A program made the position numbers and the translations under genes. Of a stretch of DNA of 13,012 bases, positions 1 to 5,843 are shown piece after piece (within the stretch, counting starts at the first letter, position 1; every line of letters begins with the position of its first letter). Below the pieces are notes generated by a model. The model was given only the letters and a program-made list of their open reading frames with translations. It did not search any database and had not been told where the DNA came from. The stretch is from DATJJW01 sp035491935 (GTDB lineage Bacteria; Pseudomonadota; Alphaproteobacteria; ATCC43930; CGMCC-115725), in contig DATJJW010000007.1 of the NCBI GenBank assembly GCA_035491935.1, positions 1-13,012 on the forward strand, written 5' to 3'.

Positions 1-32
1 ACCGCAAGCCAAGACGTTCGTATGCCGAGCGC

Positions 33-46
33 CTCCTATAGAGGAG
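33..46 (+). promoter_or_regulatory. Ribosome binding site of the 74-aa gene, inside a small hairpin
   Basis: GAGGAG at 41-46 lies 8 bases before the ATG at 55 and is a good Shine-Dalgarno sequence. It forms the 3' arm of a perfect 5-bp inverted repeat, CTCCT (33-37) and AGGAG (42-46), with the 4-base loop ATAG. If both arms are transcribed, the hairpin would mask the ribosome binding site. The inverted repeat is seen directly; a role in regulation is inference. Confidence 0.5.
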
Positions 47-54
47 TTTAAATC

Positions 55-279
55 ATGAATAGCCTTCGCATTCTCGCCGCCAGCGCTCTCGTCAGCATCG
101 CCGCATTTGGCACTGCCCTCGCCGATGACCGCGGCGGAGCCACCTCTTTTCCCACGAACCAGGGCCACGGCTATGTCGCCTGCCAGACGGCCCAGGGCTC
201 GACCGCGACCGTCAATGGCATCTGCCATTATGGCCAGCCGCAGCACTGGCAGCCGGCCGCCACGCCCTCGACCCGGTAA
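55..279 (+). CDS. Small exported protein of unknown function
   Basis: A 74-residue protein I do not recognise. It starts with a typical Sec signal peptide: residues 1-23 have Asn and Arg near the start, a hydrophobic Ala/Leu/Val core and an ALA|DD cleavage site, so the mature protein of about 51 residues should be periplasmic. The mature part is rich in Gly, Thr and Gln and has just two cysteines (C43 and C57), which could form a disulphide. The start at 55 is supported by GAGGAG 8 bases upstream. A terminator-like hairpin follows the stop, so the gene is probably transcribed alone or ends a transcript that begins outside the window. That it is a real gene rests on the signal peptide, the ribosome binding site and the terminator together. 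No function can be assigned. Confidence 0.75.
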   Translation: MNSLRILAASALVSIAAFGTALADDRGGATSFPTNQGHGYVACQTAQGSTATVNGICHYGQPQHWQPAATPSTR

Positions 280-308
280 TTCAACGCCAGACGACAAGCG
301 CATTGAAT

Positions 309-337
309 AAGCCCCGTCCTTGATCGGATGGGGCTTT
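309..337 (+). terminator. Rho-independent terminator after the 74-aa gene
   Basis: An 11-bp stem, AAGCCCCGTCC (309-319) with GGATGGGGCTT (326-336), has one G-U pair and a 6-base loop TTGATC. The T-run after it is short (TTT, then CGCTTG), so it is a plausible but not ideal intrinsic terminator. It lies 29 bases after the stop codon at 277-279 and before the ATPase gene, so it separates the two transcripts. Confidence 0.65.
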
Positions 338-364
338 CGCTTGCCGACTGTTCCTATTTAGTTC

Positions 365-1570
365 ATGTTTCCCGGCATGCTGACGACGCTTGCCATCGCC
401 AATTACCGATCGATCCGGGACCTCGTCCTGCCGCTCACCCGGCTGAACGTCGTGACGGGTGCCAATGGCAGCGGTAAATCCAGCCTCTACCGGGCGCTGC
501 GGCTCCTGGCAGAAACCGCGCAAGGCGGGCTCATCGCCTCCATCGCCCGCGAGGGCGGCTTGCAGTCGACTCTATGGGCTGGTCCCGAATCCTTCAGCCG
601 CTCAGTCAAGGCCGGCGAATATCCTGTCGAAGGAACGCGGCGAAAAGGGCCCATCCAGTTGCGCATGGGTTTTGCCACTGATCAGTTCGGTTATGCCATC
701 GACCTGGGCTTGCCCCGGCCCGAGGATTCCACCGGCGACGAGAGACCGGAGCACCATTCCCAATTCCTGCTCGACCCCGTCATCAAGCGCGAATGCGTCT
801 GGGCTGGCCCCGTATTCCGCGATGCAGCGCTAATGGTCGACCGCCACGGTGCCTCCCTGCGCGCGACCAACGCAAACGGCGATTGGCGGCTGATCCCGCA
901 ACGGCTATCCGGCTACGAAAGCATGATGTCGGAATTCGCCGATCCGACGAATGCGCCCGAAATGCTGGTGGTCCGCCAGGAAATGCGCTCCTGGCGCTTC
1001 TACGACCATTTCCGCACCGACTTCGGCGCGCCTGCTCGCCAACCGCAGATCGGTACGCACACGCCGATCCTGGGCCATGATGGTGCGGATGTCGCGGCCG
1101 CGCTGCAGACCATCCGCGAGATCGGCGATATTCGTGCGCTTGACGAGGCGATCGACGATGCCTTCCCCGGCAGCAGCATTGAAGTCATCAACCAGGACGG
1201 CCGCTTCGAAATCGAGATGCGCCAGCACGGGCTGTTGCGTCCCTTGCGGAATGCGGAGTTGTCCGACGGTACTCTGCGGTACTTGTTGCTCGTGGCGGTG
1301 CTGCTCACTCCGCGGCCACCATCACTGATGGTGCTGAACGAGCCGGAAACGAGTCTGCATCCCGATCTTATCCCCGCCCTAGCGCGACGCATCGCCAATG
1401 CTTCGGCCATGACGCAGGTGATCATCGTCACGCACAGCAGGGCTTTGCTCGAGCACCTGATCGAGGATGGCGATACGCGAGTGTTCGAGTTGGAAAAGCA
1501 ATTCGGCGAGACACTGGTCGCCGATCGGGATGCTTGCGGGTCCGTCCGCTGGCATTGGCCGAAGCGGTAG
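365..1570 (+). CDS. Orphan AAA/ABC-type ATPase (RecF/SMC-like, COG4637-like)
   Basis: A 401-residue cytoplasmic ATPase. The N-terminus (TLAIANYRSIRDL) is the usual opening of the RecF/SMC-like AAA_21 group. Walker A is GANGSGKSS at residues 32-40. An ABC-like signature LSDGTLRYLLL lies at 299-309, Walker B LMVLNEPETSLHP at 321-333, and the switch histidine in VTHS at 357. Walker B has Asn325 where Asp is usual; from memory this NEPE form is common in the COG4637 group. The middle (about 60-290) lacks the long coiled coil of SMC/Rad50, and there is no C-terminal TOPRIM or nuclease domain as in OLD proteins. No partner gene is adjacent: upstream is a terminator and downstream the convergent serA. 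A start at 377 (Met5) is also possible, since neither site has a clear Shine-Dalgarno; 365 gives the longest frame. The substrate is unknown. Confidence 0.85.
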   Translation: MFPGMLTTLAIANYRSIRDLVLPLTRLNVVTGANGSGKSSLYRALRLLAETAQGGLIASIAREGGLQSTLWAGPESFSRSVKAGEYPVEGTRRKGPIQLRMGFATDQFGYAIDLGLPRPEDSTGDERPEHHSQFLLDPVIKRECVWAGPVFRDAALMVDRHGASLRATNANGDWRLIPQRLSGYESMMSEFADPTNAPEMLVVRQEMRSWRFYDHFRTDFGAPARQPQIGTHTPILGHDGADVAAALQTIREIGDIRALDEAIDDAFPGSSIEVINQDGRFEIEMRQHGLLRPLRNAELSDGTLRYLLLVAVLLTPRPPSLMVLNEPETSLHPDLIPALARRIANASAMTQVIIVTHSRALLEHLIEDGDTRVFELEKQFGETLVADRDACGSVRWHWPKR

Positions 1571-1590
1571 CGGAAATCCGCTACCGCTTC
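1561..1590. terminator. Perfect 14-bp hairpin between convergent ATPase and serA genes
   Basis: The arm GAAGCGGTAGCGGA (1561-1574) is the exact reverse complement of TCCGCTACCGCTTC (1577-1590), with only AA between them, so about 13 bp can pair around a 4-base loop. The ATPase stop codon (TAG, 1568-1570) is inside the left arm, and the serA stop codon (1600-1602) is 10 bases past the right arm. There is no T-run on either strand. It is probably a bidirectional transcript end or a 3'-end stabiliser for both genes; that role is inferred from position and symmetry. Confidence 0.7.
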
Positions 1591-1599
1591 CCGGGCTCC

Positions 1600-3186
1600 T
1601 TAGTTGACCTGGAAGCTGAGGCTGCGTGCCTCGACGACGTTGGGGATCGCCCGCACCGTATCGAGCAGCTTGTCCGACAACTTCTGATCGACCTGCATCA
1701 GGGCGATCGCATCCTCGTTCGGACCCAGACGGCCTAGATGGAACGTCGCGATGTTGATGCCGGCATCGCCCAGCGTCCGGCCCAGATTGCCGATGAAGCC
1801 CGGCTTGTCCTTGTTGCGGACATAAAGGACGTTCTGGCCGAGCTCGGCTTCCATGGAGATGCCCTGCACCTCGACGATGCGCGGCTTGCCGCCGCCGAAC
1901 AAGGTGCCGGCGATGGTGATCTTGCCGCTGCCGCAATCCAGCGTCAGGCGCAGCAGGGTCTGGTGATCGATCTCGACGTCGGATTTGGTCTCGGTCACCT
2001 TGATGTCGCGCTCTTTGCAGATGAGCGGCGCATTGACCATGTTGACCGTGTCGAGCTGGCGCGACAGCACGCCGGTCAGCATGACAGAGGTCAGCGGCTT
2101 GGTGTTGACCTGCGAGGCCGCCCCTTCATAGGCGACGGTGATCGCCTTCAGATCCCGATCCAGCATCTGGCCGGCAAACGAGCCCAGCTGCTCGGCGAGC
2201 TTCATATAGGGCCTGAGGCGTGTCGCCTCCTCCGCGGTCAAGGATGGCATGTTGAGCGCGTTGACCACGGCGCCGGTGAGCAGGAAGTCGCTCATCTGCT
2301 CGGCCACCTGCAGCGCGACATTCTCCTGCGCTTCCAGCGTCGAGGCGCCCAGATGCGGCGTCGCGATGAAGTTCTCGCGGCCGAACAGCTTGTTCTCGCG
2401 CGCCGGTTCCTCGACGAAGACGTCGAAGCCGGCCGCCGCGACATGGCCGGAATCCAGCGCCGCCGCCAGATCGCCCTCATTCACCAGGCCGCCGCGGGCG
2501 CAGTTGATGATGCGCACGCCCTTCTTCATCTTGGCGATCGACTTCGCATTGATGATGTCGCGCGTGGCGTCGATCAGCGGCGTGTGCAGTGTGATGAAAT
2601 CGGCGCGGGCGAACAGTTCGTCCAATTCGACCTTCTCGACACCGAGGTCGACGGCGCGCTCCGGCGTCAGGAACGGATCAAAGGCCACGACCTTCATCTT
2701 CAGGCCGACCGCGCGGTCGGCGACGATCGAGCCGATATTGCCGCAGCCGATGATGCCGAGCGTCTTGGCCGTGACCTCGATACCCATGAAGCGGGACTTC
2801 TCCCACTTGCCAGACTGGGTCGAGCGGTCGGCCGCCGGGATGTCGCGGGCCAGCGACAGGATCATAGTGATGGCATGCTCGGCGGTGGTGATCGAATTGC
2901 CGAAGGGCGTGTTCATGACCACGATGCCGCGCTGGCTGGCGGCCGGGATGTCGACATTGTCGACGCCGATGCCGGCACGGCCGATCACCTTGAGATTGTC
3001 GGCGGCTTCCAGCAGCGCCTTGGTCACTTTGGTGGCCGAACGGATGGCCAGGCCGTCATATTGGCCGATGATCGCCTTCAGCTCGTCGGGCTTGAGGCCG
3101 ATCTTGACGTCGGTTTCGACGCCGCGCTCGCGGAAGATCTCGATGGCGCGTGGGGACAGGTCGTCGGAAATCAGAACCTTGGGCAT
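1600..3186 (-). CDS. serA: D-3-phosphoglycerate dehydrogenase
   Basis: Catalyses NAD-dependent oxidation of 3-phosphoglycerate to 3-phosphohydroxypyruvate, the first step of serine synthesis, in the cytoplasm. At 528 residues it is the long form of the enzyme. Its parts are a split substrate-binding domain (about 1-98 and 284-315), a Rossmann NAD domain with GCGNIG at 147-152, an intervening allosteric substrate-binding domain (about 320-450), and a C-terminal ACT domain (about 455-528) of the kind that binds serine in this family. The catalytic set is visible as Arg231 (NCARGG), Glu260 (EEP) and His278 (TPHLG). The ATG at 3186 follows AGGA with 8 bases between. It lies 63 bases downstream of serC on the same strand with no clear terminator between them, so the two are probably co-transcribed. 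Nothing looks damaged. Confidence 0.97.
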   Translation of the reverse strand: MPKVLISDDLSPRAIEIFRERGVETDVKIGLKPDELKAIIGQYDGLAIRSATKVTKALLEAADNLKVIGRAGIGVDNVDIPAASQRGIVVMNTPFGNSITTAEHAITMILSLARDIPAADRSTQSGKWEKSRFMGIEVTAKTLGIIGCGNIGSIVADRAVGLKMKVVAFDPFLTPERAVDLGVEKVELDELFARADFITLHTPLIDATRDIINAKSIAKMKKGVRIINCARGGLVNEGDLAAALDSGHVAAAGFDVFVEEPARENKLFGRENFIATPHLGASTLEAQENVALQVAEQMSDFLLTGAVVNALNMPSLTAEEATRLRPYMKLAEQLGSFAGQMLDRDLKAITVAYEGAASQVNTKPLTSVMLTGVLSRQLDTVNMVNAPLICKERDIKVTETKSDVEIDHQTLLRLTLDCGSGKITIAGTLFGGGKPRIVEVQGISMEAELGQNVLYVRNKDKPGFIGNLGRTLGDAGINIATFHLGRLGPNEDAIALMQVDQKLSDKLLDTVRAIPNVVEARSLSFQVN

Positions 3187-3249
3187 GGGAATTTTCCTGC
3201 CTGAAGATTGAATCGGGGAATGCGATGAGAAGGGATGCCGAGCGGGCGC

Positions 3250-4410
3250 TCAGGCGGCGAATTGCTTCGCCGTCTCGTGATAGGCCCACTCGATCCAGGG
3301 CAGCAGCGCCTCGACATCAGCGGTCTCGACCGTGGCACCGGCCCAGACGCGCAGGCCCGGAGGCGCATCGCGATAGGAGCCCAGATCCAGCCCGGCCTTT
3401 TCGCCCTCAATCTTCGCCGTCAGTACCTTGGCGAACTCCGCCTGCTTTTCAGGGCTGAGCTTCGTCACCCAATCCGCAGTGAAGGACAGGCACACGGAGG
3501 TCGGCGAACGGGTCGCGGGCACCTCGGCCAGGAAATCGACCCAATCGTGCTTCTGCACCCATTTGTCGATGGCGGCGAAATTGCGCTCGGTGCGGCCGAC
3601 CAGGCCCTTCAGGCCACCGATCTCCTCGGCCCAGCGCAGGCCGTCCAGCGCATCCTCGACACAGATCATCGACGGCGTGTTGATCGTCTCGCCGACGAAG
3701 ATGCCTTCGATCAGCTTGCCGCCCGAGGTCATGCGGAAGATCTTCGGCAGCGGCCAGGCCGGGGTGTAGCTGGTCAGGCGCTCGACCGCACGCGGGCTCA
3801 GGGCCAGCATGCCGTGTGCCGCCTCGCCGCCCAGCACCTTCTGCCAGGACCAGGTGACGACATCGAGCTTGTCCCAGGCCATGTCCATGGCGAAGGCGGC
3901 CGAGGTCGCATCGCAGATGGTCAGGCCCTTGCGGTCGGCCGGGATCCAGTCGCCATTCGGCACGCGCACGCCGGAGGTGGTGCCGTTCCAGGTGAAGACG
4001 ACGTCATTGTCGAAATTGACGTCCGCGAGGTTCGGCAGCTTGCCGTAGCCGGCATTCAGCTTGCGCACGTCCTTGAGCTTCAGCTGCTTGACCACATCGG
4101 TCACCCAGCCTTCGCCAAAGCTTTCCCAGGACAGCATGTCGACGCCGCGTGCGCCCAGCATGGACCACAGCACCATCTCAACCGCGCCGGTGTCGGAAGC
4201 GGGCACGATGCCGAGGCGATAATCTTTGGGGATGCCCAGGATCGCCTTGGAGCGATCGATCACTTCCTGGAGCTTGGCCTTACCGGGCTTCGCGCGATGC
4301 GAGCGGCCGACCAGGGAGTCTTTGAGGGCTTGGATGTTCCATCCGGGGCGCTTGGCGCAGGGACCGGAGGAGAAATGCGGGCAGCTCGGGCGTAGATCAG
4401 GCTTGTTCAT
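3250..4410 (-). CDS. serC: Phosphoserine aminotransferase (alphaproteobacterial/Methanosarcina type)
   Basis: A PLP-dependent enzyme that converts 3-phosphohydroxypyruvate and glutamate to phosphoserine and 2-oxoglutarate, the second step of serine synthesis. The 386-residue protein begins NKPDLRPSCPHFSSGPCAKRPGW, typical of this branch of the family. The likely PLP lysine is Lys191 in WSWQKVLGG, and Asp167 in CDATSA is the residue expected to contact the cofactor ring nitrogen. The C-terminal domain is complete. GAGG lies 8 bases before the ATG at 4410. serA follows after 63 bases, so the first two serine pathway steps form an operon; serB is not in the window. A promoter and a two-hairpin leader lie directly upstream, which suggests post-transcriptional control. 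The identification is firm because of both family features and the serA neighbour. Confidence 0.97.
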   Translation of the reverse strand: MNKPDLRPSCPHFSSGPCAKRPGWNIQALKDSLVGRSHRAKPGKAKLQEVIDRSKAILGIPKDYRLGIVPASDTGAVEMVLWSMLGARGVDMLSWESFGEGWVTDVVKQLKLKDVRKLNAGYGKLPNLADVNFDNDVVFTWNGTTSGVRVPNGDWIPADRKGLTICDATSAAFAMDMAWDKLDVVTWSWQKVLGGEAAHGMLALSPRAVERLTSYTPAWPLPKIFRMTSGGKLIEGIFVGETINTPSMICVEDALDGLRWAEEIGGLKGLVGRTERNFAAIDKWVQKHDWVDFLAEVPATRSPTSVCLSFTADWVTKLSPEKQAEFAKVLTAKIEGEKAGLDLGSYRDAPPGLRVWAGATVETADVEALLPWIEWAYHETAKQFAA

Positions 4411-4413
4411 AGC

Positions 4414-4452
4414 CTATTCCTCACAGAATAGATGCGCCTCGTTGGGGAGGCG
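4414..4452 (-). promoter_or_regulatory. Structured serC leader: two tandem stem-loops, candidate serC RNA motif
   Basis: Read on the minus strand, two perfect 6-bp hairpins sit just before serC. The first is CGCCTC/GAGGCG (4435-4440 with 4447-4452, loop CCCAAC). The second is CTATTC/GAATAG (4414-4419 with 4426-4431, loop TGTGAG). The serC Shine-Dalgarno GAGG spans the loop and 3' arm of the second hairpin. From memory, a conserved 'serC motif' RNA is described upstream of serC in alphaproteobacteria; I cannot match this to its covariance model here. The hairpins are seen in the sequence; the family assignment and ligand or mechanism are not established. Confidence 0.5.
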
Positions 4453-4465
4453 TGTCCCGTAGAAA

Positions 4466-4495
4466 GCGATATGCCAGGCGGGACTACGCGGTCAA
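4466..4495 (-). promoter_or_regulatory. Sigma70-like promoter of serC-serA
   Basis: On the minus strand TTGACC (4495-4490) and TATCGC (4471-4466) are separated by 18 bases. The -35 is near consensus and the -10 is weak. Transcription would begin near 4459-4460, giving a leader of about 50 bases that contains exactly the two hairpins before serC. It lies in the 142-base gap between the PhzF-family gene and serC, so serC need not depend on upstream transcription. Confidence 0.45.
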
Positions 4496-4552
4496 TCACG
4501 TTTCGATGACACTTTCCGAGGCACTGCCCTGCAGGAAATATGTGACTGCCCC

Positions 4553-5350
4553 TCAGGCGATATAGATATGCCCGCGCATGTAGAGCACGGCGTGGCCGGC
4601 AATGCCGACACGCGAGGGCCCGGCGGTACACAGAAGATCGCCTATGCGCGGCGAGAGCTGGCGTGCCGTCAGCTGGGTCTTGCCGAGGCGGTTGGCCCAG
4701 AACGGGATGAGCGTGCAATGGGCCGAGCCGGTCACCGGATCCTCGTCGACGCCGATTCCCGGCGCGAAGAAGCGCGAGACGAAATCGATTCCATCACGAC
4801 CCTTGGCGGTCACGATCACCGCTTGGGTGTCGAGGGCGGCCAGTGCCCGGAAATCGGGTTTAAGCCGGGCGACATCATCGGCCGCATCGAACACCGCCAC
4901 GACATCGCGCGACTTGTGCAGCTCGCGTGGGACGGCGCCAAGGGCTTGGGCCAGGCCGGGAAACGCCGCCAGCGGCTTAGGCGGCCGAGCCGGAAAATCC
5001 AGCTCCAATCGGCCATCTTCCCGACGCTTGACCCGCAGCTCGCCCGCGACCTTGGTCGAAAAGCGCACGCAGCGCAGGCCCAGCCGCAGGAACTCGAAGA
5101 TGACAAAGGCGGCCGCCAGCGTCGCATGGCCACAGAGATCCATCTCCACCGTGGGCGTGAACCAGCGAATGCCATAGCCCTCGCCTTGCGCCACGATGAA
5201 GGCGGTCTCCGCCAGATTGTTCTCGGCGGCGATCTTCAGCATGAGCTCATCGTCGAGCCAGCTTTCCAGCGGCACGATCGCCGCCGGGTTGCCGCCGAAC
5301 AACGCGCTGGTGAAGGCGTCGACCTGGTAAATGGGCAGTTCGATGCTCAT
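4553..5350 (-). CDS. PhzF-family isomerase/epimerase-like protein
   Basis: A 265-residue member of the PhzF/YddE family, which has the diaminopimelate epimerase fold. The N-terminal YQVDAFTSALFGGNPAAIV, the EMDLCGHATLAAA segment (70-81) and the C-terminal DEDPVTGSAHCTLIPFW are hallmarks. Glu48 in NNLAETAF corresponds to the catalytic glutamate of PhzF. The best-known member, PhzF, isomerises an intermediate of phenazine synthesis, but no phenazine genes are present here and most relatives have unknown substrates. I chose the ATG at 5350 because AAGGAGG lies 8 bases before it. A GTG at 5368 in the same frame overlaps the upstream stop, but choosing it would place the ribosome binding site inside the gene. 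The gene directly follows the GNAT gene, with the ribosome binding site touching its stop codon, so the two are translationally coupled and probably share control by the divergent MocR regulator. Confidence 0.88.
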   Translation of the reverse strand: MSIELPIYQVDAFTSALFGGNPAAIVPLESWLDDELMLKIAAENNLAETAFIVAQGEGYGIRWFTPTVEMDLCGHATLAAAFVIFEFLRLGLRCVRFSTKVAGELRVKRREDGRLELDFPARPPKPLAAFPGLAQALGAVPRELHKSRDVVAVFDAADDVARLKPDFRALAALDTQAVIVTAKGRDGIDFVSRFFAPGIGVDEDPVTGSAHCTLIPFWANRLGKTQLTARQLSPRIGDLLCTAGPSRVGIAGHAVLYMRGHIYIA

Positions 5351-5364
5351 CCTCAGGGCCTCCT

Positions 5365-5742
5365 TCACGACATGTGGATCAGCATGGTGCCCGGACCCGC
5401 GGCCTCATGCACCTTGCGGATCAGCACCTGCTCGATACCGCGCCGCTGCGCATCCGGATCGATGGCCAGGTCGCAGACGTAGCAGCAATAGGCGAAATCG
5501 GTGAGCGCGCGGACCACGCCCAGCAGCGTCCCGCCCGGGCTGCGCGCGGTCATGACGATGTCGGCAGCCGCCAACATGCGCGCCAGGCGTTCCGGCTCAT
5601 CAAGCGGACGGCAGCGGCCGAGACCGGATCGTTTCAGCAGGGTGGCATAGGCATCGACACCGAGGCGCGGCTCCAGGGCGTAGACGATTTCATCGGCGGC
5701 TCGCATGGCGGATTTCGGAGAAAATGATTCTATTGCATGCAT
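5365..5742 (-). CDS. GNAT-family N-acetyltransferase, apparently C-terminally shortened
   Basis: A 125-residue protein of the GNAT acyl-CoA-dependent acetyltransferase fold. The stretch GTLLGVVRALTDFAYCCYVCDLAIDPDAQRRGIEQVLIRKV holds strands beta2-beta4 and the acetyl-CoA pyrophosphate loop. The loop reads QRRGIE, with Glu where many members have a second Gly or Ala. As I recall them, relatives run about 25-30 residues further, through a segment like SAPxAxxYYPxIGF; here the frame stops after MLIHMS, so the last strands seem to be missing. I see no remnant of them before the PhzF gene. The start ATG at 5742 follows AAGGGG with 7 bases between; a longer frame to 5958 would run into the divergent mocR gene and is not used. 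It is the first gene of a pair with the PhzF-family gene. It may be a natural short form or a decayed enzyme; the substrate is unknown. Confidence 0.75.
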   Translation of the reverse strand: MHAIESFSPKSAMRAADEIVYALEPRLGVDAYATLLKRSGLGRCRPLDEPERLARMLAAADIVMTARSPGGTLLGVVRALTDFAYCCYVCDLAIDPDAQRRGIEQVLIRKVHEAAGPGTMLIHMS

Positions 5743-5765
5743 ACAATCACCCCTTTCCAGCCGAG

Positions 5766-5775
5766 TTGGCGCCAA
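5766..5775. promoter_or_regulatory. 10-bp palindrome in the GNAT upstream region
   Basis: TTGGCGCCAA is a perfect 10-bp palindrome 24 bases upstream of the GNAT start codon, on the GNAT side of the divergent gap. It could be a protein binding site or a small hairpin in the GNAT leader. GC-rich genomes produce short palindromes by chance, so the support is only its position in a control region. Confidence 0.25.
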
Positions 5776-5797
5776 ATTGAGTCGGATGATTACGGTA

Positions 5798-5820
5798 ATT
5801 GACACAATAAGGGTGTCAAT
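5798..5820. promoter_or_regulatory. Probable operator: 8-bp inverted repeat shared by divergent promoters
   Basis: ATTGACAC (5798-5805) and GTGTCAAT (5813-5820) are a perfect 8-bp inverted repeat with the 7-base centre AATAAGG. It lies in the 93-base gap between the GNAT/PhzF pair and mocR. Each arm contains TTGACA, a consensus -35 hexamer, one pointing each way, so a bound regulator would cover the -35 region of both promoters. MocR proteins usually control the neighbouring divergent gene and themselves. That this is the MocR site is inference from position and symmetry. Confidence 0.6.
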
Positions 5821-5828
5821 GCGAATAT
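5799..5828 (+). promoter_or_regulatory. Candidate mocR promoter, probably giving a leaderless mRNA
   Basis: TTGACA (5799-5804) and GAATAT (5823-5828) are 18 bases apart. Transcription would start about 7 bases later, at or next to the ATG at 5836. No Shine-Dalgarno precedes that ATG, which fits a leaderless transcript. The -10 is imperfect. A matching -10 for the leftward GNAT promoter is not obvious from the other TTGACA. Confidence 0.45.
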
Positions 5829-5843
5829 TGTCTCCATGACAAT
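5827..5843. promoter_or_regulatory. Second inverted repeat over the mocR start codon
   Basis: ATTGTC (5827-5832) and GACAAT (5838-5843) form a perfect 6-bp inverted repeat with centre TCCAT, overlapping the mocR start codon. The half-sites resemble ATTGAC of the upstream repeat, and the two centres are 26 bp apart. This suggests a second binding site for the same regulator, acting as an autorepression site over the transcription start. Confidence 0.4.

Noticed and set aside
1738..3204. A 488-codon open frame on the plus strand opposite serA
   Set aside because: It is antisense to a clear serA gene. High third-position GC keeps the opposite frames free of stops, and the translation is low in complexity (rich in Arg, Asp, Gly, His) without any recognisable domain.
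3235..4395. A 386-codon open frame on the plus strand opposite serC
   Set aside because: It mirrors serC codon bias, has no recognisable domain or credible ribosome binding site, and covers almost exactly the same span.
4454..4484. A third stem in the serC upstream region, GTCCCG (4454-4459) with CGGGAC (4479-4484)
   Set aside because: The 6-bp stem is perfect but its 5' arm, as read on the minus strand, falls within the spacer of the proposed promoter, so it would not be in the transcript. It becomes relevant only if transcription starts further upstream.
4529..4536. 8-bp palindrome CCTGCAGG downstream of the PhzF-family gene
   Set aside because: A single short GC-rich palindrome with no second site or T-run; chance is sufficient explanation.
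5351..5368. GTG start at 5368 for the PhzF-family gene
   Set aside because: It overlaps the GNAT stop, but AAGGAGG lies inside this extension at the right distance for the ATG at 5350, and the extra six residues are not typical of the family.
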